In this document: in pieces, positions 35,193-45,156 of the stretch | How positions within the stretch are numbered: position 1 is the stretch's first letter | How the letters are laid out: each line of letters starts with the position of its first letter | Source of the DNA: Roseateles sp. | Lineage (GTDB): Bacteria > Pseudomonadota > Gammaproteobacteria > Burkholderiales > Burkholderiaceae_C | Reading direction: 5' to 3' | DNA length: 64,000 nucleotides | NCBI GenBank assembly: GCA_015657635.1 | Contig: JACDQM010000147.1 | Location: 1 to 64,000, forward strand | The notes under the pieces: generated by a model | Told to the model about the DNA's origin: nothing | Database searches by the model: none | Seen by the model: only the letters and a program-made list of their open reading frames with translations | Program-made: the position numbers and the translations under genes

Positions 35193-35462
35193 ATGGCAGT
35201 CGCCGATCTGAACAAAGCTGAAATCGTCAAGGCTAACGCTCGCAGCGCCAACGACACCGGATCCCCGGAAGTCCAAGTGGCCCTGTTGACCGCCCGCATC
35301 AACGATCTGACGCCCCACTTCAAGACCCACGCCAAGGACCACCATGGCCGTCGCGGTCTGCTGAAGATGGTCAATACCCGCAAGAGCCTGCTGGCTTACC
35401 TGAAGTCCAAGGACGCGGCGCGTTACACGGCGCTGATCCAGAAGCTGGGCCTGCGTAAGTAA
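35193..35462 (+). CDS. rpsO: 30S ribosomal protein S15
   Basis: Primary 16S rRNA-binding protein, 89 residues including Met, exact family length. Signature [19 protein letters not shown] and the end IQKLGLRK are conserved. The ATG at 35193 has AAGGAA upstream. It is followed by a terminator and then pnp, the conserved rpsO-pnp order. Confidence 0.97.
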   Translation: MAVADLNKAEIVKANARSANDTGSPEVQVALLTARINDLTPHFKTHAKDHHGRRGLLKMVNTRKSLLAYLKSKDAARYTALIQKLGLRK

Positions 35463-35476
35463 GTCACGCCGGTGCA

Positions 35477-35516
35477 CAAAGAGCCTGTCTGGATGCAAGC
35501 CAGTACAGGCTCTTTG
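35477..35516 (+). terminator. terminator between rpsO and pnp
   Basis: A perfect 12-bp stem (35477-35488 with 35505-35516) with a 16-base loop, followed by CGTTTCAT. It is like the E. coli rpsO t1 terminator in place and probably allows some read-through into pnp. Confidence 0.8.
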
Positions 35517-35570
35517 CGTTTCATCGATTCGTCGTCCGATAGGGGTTGAGCTGACGTGGCGCTGCTATGT

Positions 35571-35608
35571 CATTCCAGCAAGGTTCATTGCCGAGCCTTG
35601 CTGGAATG
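35571..35608 (+). promoter_or_regulatory. pnp leader hairpin
   Basis: A perfect 13-bp stem (35571-35583 with 35596-35608) with a 12-base loop sits 75 bp before the pnp start and has no U-tract. In E. coli a double-stranded element in the pnp leader is cut by RNase III and lets PNPase repress its own mRNA; this is the likely counterpart. Confidence 0.6.
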
Positions 35609-35683
35609 GCAAACCGCCAAACCCAGTCCCACTCCCGGTCATGCGCCGCACCGCAAGCGGCCGTCACTAAGAGAGGAAAGAGC

Positions 35684-37834
35684 ATGAGCATGTTCAACAA
35701 AGTCACCAAGACCTTCCAATGGGGTCAGCACAGCGTGACGCTGGAGACCGGTGAAGTTGCCCGCCAGTCGAGCGGTGCTGTCATCGTCGACATCGAGGGC
35801 ACCGTGGTGCTGGCCACCGTGGTGGCCAAGAGCGAGGCCAAGGCCGGTCAGGATTTCTTCCCGCTGACCGTCGACTATCTCGAGAAGACCTATGCCGCCG
35901 GCAAGATCCCCGGCAGCTTCTTCAAGCGTGAAGGCCGCCCCAGCGAGCTGGAGACGCTGACCAGCCGCCTGATCGACCGCCCGATCCGCCCGTTGTTCCC
36001 CGAGGGCTTCTACAACGAAGTGCAAGTGGTCATCCACGTGCTGTCGCTGAACCCGGAAGTTCAGGCTGACATCGCAGCGATGATCGGCACCTCGGCTGCC
36101 TTGTCCATCTCCGGCATCCCGTTCAATGGCCCGATCGGCGCGGCGCGCGTGGGTTACATCAACGGCGAATACGTGCTGAACCCGGGCAAGACCGAGCTGC
36201 TCAACTCGAAGATGGATCTGGTCGTCGCCGGCACCGAGTCCGCCGTGCTGATGGTCGAGTCCGAAGCTGACCAGCTGAGCGAAGAGCTGATGCTGGGTGC
36301 CGTGGTGTTCGGCCACGAGCAGGGCAACATCGCGATCAACGCCATTCATGAGCTGGTGCGCGACGCAGGCAAGCCGATGTGGGACTGGAAGGCGCCGGCC
36401 AAGAACGAGCCCTTCATCGCCAAGGTTACCGAGCTGGCTGAAGGCGCACTGCGCGCGGCCTACCAGATCCGCTCCAAGCAAGCCCGCACCCAGGCCTGCC
36501 GCGAGGCCTATGCCAAGGTCAAGGAGACCTTGAAGGCAGAAGGCGTGGAGTTCGACGGCGTCGAAGTCGACGGCCTGCTGTTCGAAATCGAAGCCCGCAT
36601 CGTGCGCAGCCAGATCCTGGCCGGCGAGCCGCGCATCGACGGCCGCGACACCCGCACCGTGCGCCCCATCGAGATCCGCAACAGCGTGCTGCCGCGCACC
36701 CACGGCTCGGCACTGTTCACGCGTGGTGAAACCCAGGCCCTGGTGGTCGCAACCCTGGGCACGGACCGCGATGCGCAGCGCATCGACGCGCTGGCTGGCG
36801 AGTTCGAAGACCGCTTCATGCTGCACTACAACATGCCTCCGTTCGCCACTGGCGAAACCGGTCGCGTTGGCAGCCCCAAGCGCCGCGAAATCGGTCACGG
36901 CCGCCTGGCCAAGCGTGCCCTGGTTGCTGCGCTGCCGAGCAAGGAAGACTTCCCGTACTCGCTGCGTGTGGTCTCGGAAATCACCGAGTCCAATGGCTCC
37001 TCGTCGATGGCTTCGGTCTGCGGCGGCTGCCTGGCACTGATGGACGCCGGCGTGCCGATGAAGGCCCACGTGGCCGGCATCGCCATGGGCCTGATCAAGG
37101 ACGGCAACCGCTTCGCCGTGCTGACCGACATCCTGGGTGACGAAGATCACCTGGGTGATATGGACTTCAAGGTGGCCGGCACGACGGCTGGTGTGACCGC
37201 CCTGCAGATGGACATCAAGATCCAGGGCATCACCAAGGAAATCATGCAGGTCGCGCTGGCTCAGGCCAAGGAAGCCCGCATGCACATCCTGGGCAAGATG
37301 GTCGAGGCCATGGGCACGGCCAACAGCGAGGTGTCGCAGTTCGCGCCTCGCCTGTACACCATGAAGATCAATCCGGAAAAGATCCGTGATGTGATCGGCA
37401 AGGGCGGCGCCACCATCCGTGCGCTGACCGAAGAAACCGGCACCACCATCGATATCGGTGAAGACGGCACCATCACGATCGCTTCGACCGACGGCGAAAA
37501 GGCTGAGTACGCAAAGAAGCGCATTCAGGAGATCACCGCGGAAGTGGAGATCGGCAAGGTCTACGAAGGCCCGATCACCAAGATCCTGGACTTCGGTGCC
37601 CTGGTCAACCTGCTGCCTGGCAAGGACGGTCTGCTGCACATCAGCCAGATCGCTCACCAGCGCGTCGAGAAGGTCACCGACTTCCTGACCGAAGGCCAGA
37701 TCGTCAAGGTCAAGGTGCTGGAGACCGACGAAAAAGGTCGCATCAAGCTGTCGATGAAGGCACTGATCGACCGCGACGCCGCTCCGGCGCCTGCTCCTGC
37801 AGCTCCGGCGGCGGAAGAGGGCGCTGCCGAGTAA
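35684..37834 (+). CDS. pnp: polynucleotide phosphorylase
   Basis: Trimeric 3'-5' phosphorolytic exoribonuclease and degradosome part, 716 residues. Two RNase PH domains (about 1-210 and 310-545) flank a helical domain, followed by KH ([20 protein letters not shown]) and S1 ([20 protein letters not shown]). The ATG at 35684 is preceded by GAGAGGAAAG, a good ribosome-binding site; a second Met two codons later is possible. The C-terminal 15 residues are Ala/Pro-rich. qor follows 9 bp later. Confidence 0.97.
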   Translation: MSMFNKVTKTFQWGQHSVTLETGEVARQSSGAVIVDIEGTVVLATVVAKSEAKAGQDFFPLTVDYLEKTYAAGKIPGSFFKREGRPSELETLTSRLIDRPIRPLFPEGFYNEVQVVIHVLSLNPEVQADIAAMIGTSAALSISGIPFNGPIGAARVGYINGEYVLNPGKTELLNSKMDLVVAGTESAVLMVESEADQLSEELMLGAVVFGHEQGNIAINAIHELVRDAGKPMWDWKAPAKNEPFIAKVTELAEGALRAAYQIRSKQARTQACREAYAKVKETLKAEGVEFDGVEVDGLLFEIEARIVRSQILAGEPRIDGRDTRTVRPIEIRNSVLPRTHGSALFTRGETQALVVATLGTDRDAQRIDALAGEFEDRFMLHYNMPPFATGETGRVGSPKRREIGHGRLAKRALVAALPSKEDFPYSLRVVSEITESNGSSSMASVCGGCLALMDAGVPMKAHVAGIAMGLIKDGNRFAVLTDILGDEDHLGDMDFKVAGTTAGVTALQMDIKIQGITKEIMQVALAQAKEARMHILGKMVEAMGTANSEVSQFAPRLYTMKINPEKIRDVIGKGGATIRALTEETGTTIDIGEDGTITIASTDGEKAEYAKKRIQEITAEVEIGKVYEGPITKILDFGALVNLLPGKDGLLHISQIAHQRVEKVTDFLTEGQIVKVKVLETDEKGRIKLSMKALIDRDAAPAPAPAAPAAEEGAAE

Positions 37835-37843
37835 GGTCGAGCG

Positions 37844-38839
37844 ATGAAGGCAATTGCCATCACGCAGCCGGGTGCGCCCGATGTGCTGCAGCTGATCGAG
37901 CGCCCTGACCCCCAAGCGGGTGCCGGGGAGTGCTTGATTGCGGTTGAGGCCTACGGCATCAACCGCCCGGATGTGCTGCAACGCAAAGGGGCTTACCCGC
38001 CGCCGGCTGGCGCAAGTGATTTGCCCGGCCTGGAAGTTGCCGGCCGCATTGCAGCCGGCGACGCCATGGCTTTGGCTGAGGCCGGTCTCAAGATTGGTGA
38101 TGCGGTCTGTGCCTTGGTGGCTGGCGGCGGTTATGCCGAGTTGTGCGTCGCCCCGGTGGCGCAATGCTTGCCGGTGCCGGCGGGCTGGAGCATGGTCGAG
38201 GCCGCGAGCCTGCCGGAGACCTTCTTCACCGTCTGGAGCAACGTGTTCGAGCGCGCGCAGCTGCGCGAGGGCGAGAGCATCCTGATCCACGGCGGCAGCA
38301 GCGGCATCGGCGTGACGGCGATTCAGCTGGCCAAGGCCTTTGGCGCTCGCGTGCTGGTGACGGTCGGCAGCGCTGAGAAGGCGGCAGCTTGTCTGGAGCT
38401 GGGTGCAGACGTGGCTATCAACTACCGCGAGCAGGACTTTGTTGCCGAGACGAAGCAAGCGACCGGCGGCAAAGGCGTCGACGTGATTCTGGACATGGTT
38501 GCGGGCGACTACGTGGCCCGCAATATCGAGTGTCTGGCTGACGATGGGCGCGTCGTGATCATCGCCGTGCAGGGTGGCACCAAGGCCGGATTTGATGCCG
38601 GCCAGGTGCTGCGCCGCCGCCTGACGATCAGCGGCTCAACACTGCGCCCCCGGTCGCTGGCCTTCAAGGCCGGGATTGCACGTGCCTTGCGTCAGAAGGC
38701 GTGGCCACTGCTCGAGGCGCGCCGCATCCGGCCGGTCATCTATCGGGAGCTTGCCGCTGATCGCGCCGCCGAAGCGCATGCCCTGATGGAGTCCGGCGAG
38801 CATGTCGGCAAGATCGTGCTGAGCTGGGCAAAGGATTGA
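37844..38839 (+). CDS. NAD(P)H quinone oxidoreductase (PIG3/QOR-type MDR protein)
   Basis: Zinc-free medium-chain dehydrogenase/reductase, 331 residues, of the quinone oxidoreductase PIG3 group. The nucleotide-binding motif [19 protein letters not shown] starts near residue 145. The N terminus [20 protein letters not shown] and [18 protein letters not shown] are family-typical. The natural substrate is unknown. It sits between pnp and tpiA, a conserved betaproteobacterial order, with tpiA starting 17 bp downstream. Confidence 0.92.
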   Translation: MKAIAITQPGAPDVLQLIERPDPQAGAGECLIAVEAYGINRPDVLQRKGAYPPPAGASDLPGLEVAGRIAAGDAMALAEAGLKIGDAVCALVAGGGYAELCVAPVAQCLPVPAGWSMVEAASLPETFFTVWSNVFERAQLREGESILIHGGSSGIGVTAIQLAKAFGARVLVTVGSAEKAAACLELGADVAINYREQDFVAETKQATGGKGVDVILDMVAGDYVARNIECLADDGRVVIIAVQGGTKAGFDAGQVLRRRLTISGSTLRPRSLAFKAGIARALRQKAWPLLEARRIRPVIYRELAADRAAEAHALMESGEHVGKIVLSWAKD

Positions 38840-38856
38840 CTGTGGAGACGAAAGCG

Positions 38857-39597
38857 ATGCGCAGGAAACTGGTCGTAGGGAATTGGAAGATGCACGGCAG
38901 CCGTGCAGCCAATGGCTTGTTGCTGAGCGGCCTGAAGGAGGCTGGTCCATGGAACGCTGACGTGGCAGTCTGCGTGCCGTTCCCTTACATCACCGAGACA
39001 GCGCTGGCGCTGACCGGCACCAACGTCAGCTTCGGCGCGCAGGATTGTTCGGCACATGAGCAGGGCGCATTCACCGGCGAGGTGTCGTCGGCCATGCTGG
39101 CGGATCTTGGCTGCCGCTACGTGATCGTCGGGCATTCCGAGCGTCGGGCCTATCACGCCGAGAGCGATCAGCTGGTGGCCGACAAGGCCAAAGCCGCTTT
39201 GGCGCACGGTGTGACGCCGATTGTTTGCGTCGGCGAAACCCTGGCTGAGCGCGAGGCGGGCCAGACTGAGGCCGTCGTGAAACGTCAGCTGTCCGCCGTC
39301 ATTCATACCTTGACCCATTGCATCGGCGAAATCGTCGTCGCCTACGAGCCCGTCTGGGCGATCGGGACTGGCCTGACCGCCTCCCCAGCGCAGGCGCAAT
39401 CAGTTCATGCCGTACTGCGCACTCTGTTGGCCGCTGCGACGCAGAAGGCGGGCTCGATGCGGCTGCTGTATGGCGGCAGTGTCAAGCCGGACAATGCCGC
39501 GGAGTTGTTCGCCCAAGGCGACATCGACGGTGGCTTGATCGGCGGTGCCGCACTGAAAGCAGCTGATTTTTCTGCGATCTGCCGGGCCGCTGGCTGA
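38857..39597 (+). CDS. tpiA: triosephosphate isomerase
   Basis: Interconverts dihydroxyacetone phosphate and glyceraldehyde 3-phosphate. Active-site residues are all present: Lys11 (GNWKMHG), His93 (IVGHSERR) and Glu164 ([11 protein letters not shown]); the phosphate loop is YGGSVKPDN. The ATG at 38857 is preferred over an upstream in-frame TTG that overlaps the qor stop. Length is 246 residues. secG follows by 52 bp. Confidence 0.96.
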   Translation: MRRKLVVGNWKMHGSRAANGLLLSGLKEAGPWNADVAVCVPFPYITETALALTGTNVSFGAQDCSAHEQGAFTGEVSSAMLADLGCRYVIVGHSERRAYHAESDQLVADKAKAALAHGVTPIVCVGETLAEREAGQTEAVVKRQLSAVIHTLTHCIGEIVVAYEPVWAIGTGLTASPAQAQSVHAVLRTLLAAATQKAGSMRLLYGGSVKPDNAAELFAQGDIDGGLIGGAALKAADFSAICRAAG

Positions 39598-39649
39598 AGA
39601 TGAATCCGGGGCTGCATGGCCCTGATATGAGTTTCCTGGAGAACTAGAA

Positions 39650-40024
39650 ATGCAAGTTTTGTTGAACCTGGTGCTGGCGCTGCAGTTGTTGAGCGCCTTG
39701 GCGATGATTGGCTTGGTGTTGGTGCAGCACGGCAAGGGTGCGGACATGGGCGCATCCTTTGGCAGTGGCGCTTCGGGCAGCCTGTTCGGCGCCACGGGCA
39801 GCGCCAACTTCCTGTCACGCAGCACGGCGGTCTGCGCCACGGTGTTCTTCGTTTGCACCCTGGCGCTGGCCTATATGTCCAACACACGTTCGACCGCACC
39901 TCAGGCCGAGAGCATTCTCGATCGTGCTGCGCCCATCAGTGCGCCCGCCTCCGGTGCGGCCGCAATCCCTGGCGCGACGGCACCTGCGGCCGTGCAGCCG
40001 GCCGCGTCTGCGGTCTCGAACTGA
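39650..40024 (+). CDS. secG: preprotein translocase subunit SecG
   Basis: Small two-helix subunit of SecYEG. The first helix is NLVLALQLLSALAMIGLVLV, followed by the conserved cytoplasmic loop QHGKGADMGASFGSGASGSL and a second helix near residues 60-80. The Ala/Pro-rich C-terminal tail (about 85-124) is variable. A purine-rich GGAGAA ribosome-binding site precedes the ATG. The tpiA-secG-tRNA-Leu order is widespread. Confidence 0.95.
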   Translation: MQVLLNLVLALQLLSALAMIGLVLVQHGKGADMGASFGSGASGSLFGATGSANFLSRSTAVCATVFFVCTLALAYMSNTRSTAPQAESILDRAAPISAPASGAAAIPGATAPAAVQPAASAVSN

Positions 40025-40165
40025 GCATCCCCTGATCAGCCCTCGCTGCGCGCCAAGAATGAAAGTTTTCAGAGGCAAAGTGGCTTGGGCTAGGGTTTTT
40101 TCGGTATAGAATTCGAGGCTGTCTGAGCAGCAAACCTCACGCAATCAGACGGCAACAAACAAGAA

Positions 40166-40250
40166 GCCGACGTGGTGAAATTGGTAGACACGCTATCTTG
40201 AGGGGGTAGTGGCGAAAGCTGTGCGAGTTCGAGTCTCGCCGTCGGCACCA
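40166..40250 (+). tRNA. tRNA-Leu (anticodon GAG)
   Basis: An 85-nt type II tRNA including an encoded CCA. The acceptor GCCGACG pairs with CGTCGGC, the D-arm has GGTGAAATTGGTAGAC, and the anticodon loop TTGAGGG gives anticodon GAG. A variable arm follows, then GTTCGAGTC in the T-arm. It reads CUC/CUU leucine codons. Confidence 0.97.
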
Positions 40251-40259
40251 GTAATTTAT

Positions 40260-40312
40260 CGACTGGCAGTTTTGCCGGTATCTGCAGGTGGAGATCGGCA
40301 GTATGTCAGTCG
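40260..40312 (+). other. interrupted hairpin downstream of tRNA-Leu
   Basis: Nested pairings CGACTG/CAGTCG, TGCCG/CGGCA and ATCT/AGAT form a 15-bp interrupted stem beginning 10 nt after the tRNA. It may be part of the tRNA precursor trailer or of the nuo leader. Confidence 0.5.
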
Positions 40313-40323
40313 AAGCGCCCTGT

Positions 40324-40407
40324 CGTAGCGGCCATGCCGCTACGGGGCAAAAGGCGGGCGCGGTCCGTGAGCGGAGTGATTCGCTGGCGGCGCGCCCGTT
40401 GCTTTTT
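40324..40407 (+). terminator. hairpin and terminator after tRNA-Leu
   Basis: A perfect 9-bp stem (40324-40332 with 40336-40344) is followed by a larger structure: CGGGCGCG (40355-40362) pairs with CGCGCCCG (40391-40398) and then TTGCTTTTTATG. The latter looks like the terminator of the tRNA transcript. The nuo promoter must lie in the last 50 bp before nuoA, or read-through occurs. Confidence 0.65.
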
Positions 40408-40457
40408 ATGGATTCAAGTCTGGCTTTGTGTCGGACACTGCATATAGAGCGGCGATC

Positions 40458-40817
40458 ATGAACCTCGAACAATACCTGCCTGTCATCCTATTCATTCTGG
40501 TCGGTGCAGGCGTAGGAATCGCGCCGCAGGTTCTGGGCTACCTTCTGGGCCCGAATCGTCCTGACCAAGCCAAGAACTCACCCTACGAGTGCGGCTTCGA
40601 GGCTTTCGAGGACGCGCGCATGAAATTCGACGTGCGCTATTACCTCGTTGCCATCCTCTTCATTTTGTTTGATCTGGAAATCGCATTCCTGTTCCCTTGG
40701 GCGGTAGCCTTGCGGGAAATTGGGCCCACCGGTTTCTGGGCGATGATGATTTTCCTGGGCATTCTGGTCGTGGGCTTTGTCTACGAGTGGAAAAAAGGCG
40801 CCCTGGACTGGGAATAA
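40458..40817 (+). CDS. nuoA: NADH-quinone oxidoreductase subunit A
   Basis: Three-helix membrane subunit of complex I, 119 residues. The loop [20 protein letters not shown], with the redox-state-sensitive Cys, is conserved. ATG at 40458 ([20 protein letters not shown]) is chosen over a longer open frame. First gene of the nuo operon. Confidence 0.97.
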   Translation: MNLEQYLPVILFILVGAGVGIAPQVLGYLLGPNRPDQAKNSPYECGFEAFEDARMKFDVRYYLVAILFILFDLEIAFLFPWAVALREIGPTGFWAMMIFLGILVVGFVYEWKKGALDWE

Positions 40818-40841
40818 CGAGCTGACCCGAAGGCACACCCC

Positions 40842-41318
40842 ATGGGCATCGAAGGCGTTTTGAAAGAAGGCTTCGTCACCACCTCGGTCGACAAGCTGAT
40901 CAACTGGTCGAAGACCGGATCCCTGTGGCCGATGACGTTCGGCCTGGCATGTTGCGCGGTGGAGATGATGCACGCCGGTGCGGCGCGCTACGACATCGAC
41001 CGCTTCGGCATGCTGTTTCGCCCAAGTCCGCGCCAGTCTGACTTGATGATCGTGGCCGGCACCTTGTGCAACAAGATGGCGCCGGCACTGCGCAAGGTCT
41101 ACGACCAGATGGCGGAACCGCGCTGGGTCTTGAGCATGGGCTCCTGCGCCAATGGCGGTGGCTATTACCACTACAGCTATTCGGTGGTGCGCGGCTGTGA
41201 TCGCATCGTTCCAGTCGATGTCTACGTGCCAGGCTGTCCGCCGACCGCCGAGGCTCTGCTGTACGGCATCCTGCAGCTGCAGGCCAAGATCCGACGTGAA
41301 AACACGATCGCACGTTGA
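40842..41318 (+). CDS. nuoB: NADH-quinone oxidoreductase subunit B
   Basis: Peripheral-arm subunit holding cluster N2 next to the quinone site, 158 residues. The four N2 ligands are Cys37, Cys38, Cys102 and Cys132 ([27 protein letters not shown]). Spacing to nuoA is 24 bp. Confidence 0.98.
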   Translation: MGIEGVLKEGFVTTSVDKLINWSKTGSLWPMTFGLACCAVEMMHAGAARYDIDRFGMLFRPSPRQSDLMIVAGTLCNKMAPALRKVYDQMAEPRWVLSMGSCANGGGYYHYSYSVVRGCDRIVPVDVYVPGCPPTAEALLYGILQLQAKIRRENTIAR

Positions 41319-41332
41319 GAGGTCCTGCATCC

Positions 41333-41926
41333 ATGAGCAAACTTGATACCCTGCAAGCAGCACTGGAAGCGGCCCTCGGCGGCAAGATCCAGCGCCTGAA
41401 GCGAGAGTTCGGCGAGATCACGATCGAAGTCACCCCGCAGGACTATGCGCAAGTCGCACAGCTTCTGCGCGACCATGCCGACCTGCAGTTCGAGCAATTG
41501 ATCGACCTGTGCGGCCTGGATTTCAGTGAGTACGGCAATGGCGGCTACGAAGGGCAGCGCTTTGCTGTCGTGGTCCATTTGCTGTCCGTCAGCAAGAACT
41601 GGCGCGTCCGCCTGAAAGTGTTTTGCGCTGACGACGATTTCCCGCAAGTCGACTCGGTCAACCCGATCTGGAATGCCGCGAACTGGTTTGAGCGCGAGGC
41701 ATTTGACCTGTTCGGCATCATTTTCGTCGGCCACGAAGACCTGCGGCGCATCCTGACCGACTACGGCTTCATCGGTCATCCGATGCGCAAGGATTTCCCC
41801 ACCTCCGGGCATGTGGAAATGCGTTACGACGCCATTGCCAAGCGCGTGATCTATCAACCGGTGAGCATCGAGCCGCGTGAGATCACGCCGCGTGTGATCC
41901 GTGAAGACAACTACGGCGGTCTGTAA
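41333..41926 (+). CDS. nuoC: NADH-quinone oxidoreductase subunit C
   Basis: The 30-kDa peripheral-arm subunit, 197 residues. The signature [20 protein letters not shown] and [21 protein letters not shown] are diagnostic. Separate from nuoD, as in betaproteobacteria (fused in E. coli). The ATG at 41333 matches the family start. An 87-bp spacer with a palindromic repeat separates it from nuoD. Confidence 0.97.
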   Translation: MSKLDTLQAALEAALGGKIQRLKREFGEITIEVTPQDYAQVAQLLRDHADLQFEQLIDLCGLDFSEYGNGGYEGQRFAVVVHLLSVSKNWRVRLKVFCADDDFPQVDSVNPIWNAANWFEREAFDLFGIIFVGHEDLRRILTDYGFIGHPMRKDFPTSGHVEMRYDAIAKRVIYQPVSIEPREITPRVIREDNYGGL

Positions 41927-41940
41927 ATGACTGACCTCCA

Positions 41941-42003
41941 CGCTCAACTTCGTTCGCTGCCCCCCGTCGGGGCGCAAGCCTCCCTCGGGACGGCCCAGCG
42001 GGA
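41941..42003 (+). repeat. GC-rich palindromic intergenic repeat between nuoC and nuoD
   Basis: The core CGTTCGCTGCCCCCCGTCGG and the following GGCGCAAGCCTCCCTCGGGA, then CGGCCCAGCGGG, look like the REP-like element scattered in Comamonadaceae-type genomes. GCCCC pairs with GGGGC and the flanking CGCTG with CAGCG. It sits entirely inside the nuo operon spacer. The family assignment is from memory; only one copy is in the window. Confidence 0.6.
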
Positions 42004-42013
42004 GTCCTGATCC

Positions 42014-43267
42014 ATGGCAGACATCAAGAACTACACGCTGAACTTTGGCCCGCAGCACCCGGCAGCACACGGTGTGCTGCGCCTGGTGCTTGAACTCGAC
42101 GGCGAAGTCATCCAGCGCGCTGATCCTCACATCGGCCTTCTGCACCGCGCCACCGAGAAGCTGGCCGAAAGCAAGACCTACATCCAGTCGCTGCCCTATA
42201 TGGACCGCCTCGACTACGTGTCGATGATGTCCAACGAGCACGCCTACTGCCTGGCCATCGAGAAGATGCTGGGGCTCGAAGTGCCTGTGCGGGCGCAGTA
42301 CATCCGCGTGATGTTCTCCGAGATCACACGTTTGCTGAATCACCTGCTGTGGCTCGGCGCGCATGGCATCGACTGCGGTGCGATGAACATCCTGATCTAC
42401 GCCTTCCGCGAGCGCGAGGATCTGTTCGACATGTATGAGGCCGTCTCGGGTGCTCGCATGCACGCGGCCTACTTCCGTCCTGGCGGCGTCTATCGCGACC
42501 TGCCGGACAGCATGCCGCAGTACAAGGTCAGCAAGATCAAGAACGCCAAGGCGATTGCCCGCCTGAACGAAAACCGCCAGGGCACGTTGCTGGATTTCAT
42601 CGACGACTTCTGCAAGCGCTTCCCCGCCAACGTTGACGACTACGAAACCCTGCTGACCGACAACCGGATCTGGAAGCAGCGCACGGTGGGCATTGGTGTC
42701 GTGACCCAGGAACGGGCTCTGAACCTGGGCTTGACGGGCGCCATGCTGCGCTCGACCGGCATCCCCTGGGACCTGCGCAAGACCCAACCTTATGAGGTCT
42801 ACAGCCAGATGGACTTCGACATCCCCGTCGGCACTAACGGGGACACCTACGATCGCTATGTGGTGCGGATCGAAGAAATGCGCCAGTCCAATCGCATCAT
42901 CCAGCAATGCGTCGACTGGCTGCGCAAGAACCCTGGCCCCGTGATCACCGACAACCACAAGGTGGCGCCGCCTTCGCGTGTGGGCATGAAGTCCAACATG
43001 GAAGAGCTGATCCACCACTTCAAGCTCTTCACTGAAGGCTTCCGGGTGCCTGAGGGCGAGGCTTATGCCGCCGTCGAGCACCCCAAGGGCGAGTTCGGCA
43101 TCTATATGGTCAGCGACGGCGCGAACAAACCTTACCGCCTGAAGATCCGCGCCCCTGGCTTCTCCCATCTGGCGGCCCTCGACGAGATGTCGCGCGGCCA
43201 CATGATTGCCGACGCGGTGGCCGTGATCGGCACGATGGACATTGTTTTCGGCGAGATTGACCGATGA
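42014..43267 (+). CDS. nuoD: NADH-quinone oxidoreductase subunit D
   Basis: The 49-kDa subunit that forms much of the quinone cavity, 417 residues. [20 protein letters not shown] carries the conserved His/Tyr region, and [19 protein letters not shown] and the C-terminal DIVFGEIDR are typical. It overlaps nuoE by 4 bp (ATGA at 43264-43267). Confidence 0.98.
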   Translation: MADIKNYTLNFGPQHPAAHGVLRLVLELDGEVIQRADPHIGLLHRATEKLAESKTYIQSLPYMDRLDYVSMMSNEHAYCLAIEKMLGLEVPVRAQYIRVMFSEITRLLNHLLWLGAHGIDCGAMNILIYAFREREDLFDMYEAVSGARMHAAYFRPGGVYRDLPDSMPQYKVSKIKNAKAIARLNENRQGTLLDFIDDFCKRFPANVDDYETLLTDNRIWKQRTVGIGVVTQERALNLGLTGAMLRSTGIPWDLRKTQPYEVYSQMDFDIPVGTNGDTYDRYVVRIEEMRQSNRIIQQCVDWLRKNPGPVITDNHKVAPPSRVGMKSNMEELIHHFKLFTEGFRVPEGEAYAAVEHPKGEFGIYMVSDGANKPYRLKIRAPGFSHLAALDEMSRGHMIADAVAVIGTMDIVFGEIDR

Positions 43268-43776
43268 GCAGCGCATACCAACTCAGCGACGCCACCCGCG
43301 CTCGCTTCGACCGCGAAGTTGCCAAGTACCCGCCTGAACAGCGACAGTCGGCCGTGATGGCTTGCCTGACAATCGTTCAGCAGGAGCAGGGCCATGTGTC
43401 CCGCGAGGCAGAGGACGTGATTGCGGCCTACCTCCGCATGCCCGCGATCGCGGTGTACGAGGTCACGACCTTCTACAACATGTACAACCAGCGTCCGCTG
43501 GGCAAGTTCAAGCTGAATGTCTGTGCCAATCTGCCTTGCCAGCTGCGGGATGGACAAAGTGCCCTGGACCATCTGTGCCACAAGCTGGGCGTGGAGCAGG
43601 GCGGCACGACCGCTGACGGGCTCTTCACCGTGCAGAAGAGCGAATGCCTGGGCGCCTGCGCTGACGCGCCGGTGCTGCTGGTCAACGACCGCCAGATGTG
43701 CAGTTTCATGAGCGAGCAACGGCTGGACGAGTTGCTGGCCACGCTCAAGGCGCATGCCGCCACTGAGAAGAACTGA
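43264..43776 (+). CDS. nuoE: NADH-quinone oxidoreductase subunit E
   Basis: The 24-kDa subunit carrying the off-path 2Fe-2S cluster N1a, 170 residues. Ligands are Cys87, Cys92, Cys128 and Cys132 ([10 protein letters not shown] and [11 protein letters not shown]). Overlaps nuoD by 4 bp; nuoF follows after 10 bp. Confidence 0.97.
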   Translation: MSSAYQLSDATRARFDREVAKYPPEQRQSAVMACLTIVQQEQGHVSREAEDVIAAYLRMPAIAVYEVTTFYNMYNQRPLGKFKLNVCANLPCQLRDGQSALDHLCHKLGVEQGGTTADGLFTVQKSECLGACADAPVLLVNDRQMCSFMSEQRLDELLATLKAHAATEKN

Positions 43777-43786
43777 GGGCAAGAGC

Positions 43787-45124
43787 ATGCTGGATCTCTC
43801 GAAGTTTCAAGCGACAGGTGCCGAAACCTGCTTCCACGACAGGCATATCGGCGCGCAGATTTGTGCCGATCTGAACGGCAAGAACTGGGGCCTCAAGGAC
43901 TACGAAGCCCGTGGCGGCTACGCCGCGCTGCGCAAGATCCTGGGCAAGGACGGCGGCGAAGGCATGACGGCTGATCAGGTCATCGCTGAGGTCAAGACCT
44001 CAGGACTGCGTGGCCGCGGCGGTGCGGGCTTTCCGACCGGCCTGAAGTGGAGTTTCATGCCGCGCCAGTTCCCCGGCCAGAAGTACCTGGTCTGCAACTC
44101 GGACGAAGGCGAGCCGGGCACCTGCAAGGACCGCGACATCCTGATGTACAACCCCCACATCGTCATCGAAGGCATGGCGATTGCCGCCTTCGCGATGGGC
44201 ATCAAGGTGGGCTACAACTACATCCACGGTGAGATCTTCGAGGTCTATGAACGCTTCGAGGCCGCGCTGGAAGAAGCACGGGCGGCCGGCCTGTTGGGCG
44301 ACAACATCCTCGGTTCAACCTTCAGCTTCCAGTTGCATGCGCACCATGGTTTTGGCGCCTACATCTGCGGCGAGGAGACTGCCTTGCTGGAGTCGCTGGA
44401 AGGCAAGAAAGGCCAGCCGCGCTTCAAGCCGCCATTCCCGGCCAGCTTCGGCCTGTACGGCAAGCCCACCACCATCAACAACACCGAAACCTTTGCGGCG
44501 GTGCCCTGGATCATCCGCAACGGCGGCCAGCCCTATCTGGAAATCGGCAAGCCGAACAACGGTGGCACCAAGCTCTTTTCGGTGTCCGGCGACGTCGAGC
44601 GTCCCGGCAACTACGAAATCCCGCTGGGCACACCGTTTGCAAAGTTGCTGGAACTGGCCGGTGGCGTCCGCAACGGTCGCCAGCTGAAGGCCGTGATCCC
44701 GGGCGGCTCGTCCGCGCCGGTGCTGCCCGCCGCGGTGATGATGGAGTGCACGATGGACTATGACTCCATCGCCAAGGCCGGCTCGATGCTGGGCTCGGGT
44801 GCCGTCATCGTGATGGACGACTCTCGCGACATGGTCAAGAGCCTGCTGCGCTTGTCGTATTTCTACGCCCACGAATCCTGCGGCCAGTGCACGCCCTGTC
44901 GCGAGGGCACCGGCTGGATGCACCGGGTGATCGAACGCATCGCCAACGGCGAGGGCCGCCCCGAGGACATCGACCTGCTGAATTCGGTGGCCGACAACAT
45001 CCAGGGGCGCACCATCTGCGCTCTGGGTGATGCGGCTGCGATGCCGGTGCGCGCGATGATCAAGCACTTCAAGCACGAGTTCGTGCACTACATCGAACAC
45101 AAGACGGCCCTGGTGGCGGCCTAA
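43787..45124 (+). CDS. nuoF: NADH-quinone oxidoreductase subunit F
   Basis: The 51-kDa subunit that binds NADH, FMN and cluster N3, 445 residues. FMN/NADH motif [17 protein letters not shown] and [16 protein letters not shown]3 ligands in [16 protein letters not shown] plus a late Cys (GRTICALGD). The ATG at 43787 is preceded by GAGGGCAAG. Full length. Confidence 0.98.
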   Translation: MLDLSKFQATGAETCFHDRHIGAQICADLNGKNWGLKDYEARGGYAALRKILGKDGGEGMTADQVIAEVKTSGLRGRGGAGFPTGLKWSFMPRQFPGQKYLVCNSDEGEPGTCKDRDILMYNPHIVIEGMAIAAFAMGIKVGYNYIHGEIFEVYERFEAALEEARAAGLLGDNILGSTFSFQLHAHHGFGAYICGEETALLESLEGKKGQPRFKPPFPASFGLYGKPTTINNTETFAAVPWIIRNGGQPYLEIGKPNNGGTKLFSVSGDVERPGNYEIPLGTPFAKLLELAGGVRNGRQLKAVIPGGSSAPVLPAAVMMECTMDYDSIAKAGSMLGSGAVIVMDDSRDMVKSLLRLSYFYAHESCGQCTPCREGTGWMHRVIERIANGEGRPEDIDLLNSVADNIQGRTICALGDAAAMPVRAMIKHFKHEFVHYIEHKTALVAA

Positions 45125-45156
45125 TCGGCAGAGCAGGACTGAAGCCAGGACAAGCT

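Noticed and set aside
35639-38458. A 939-codon open frame antisense to pnp and qor
   Set aside because: It exactly shadows conserved genes, is full of low-complexity His/Gln/Leu/Val patterns typical of reversed GC-rich codons, and matches no family.
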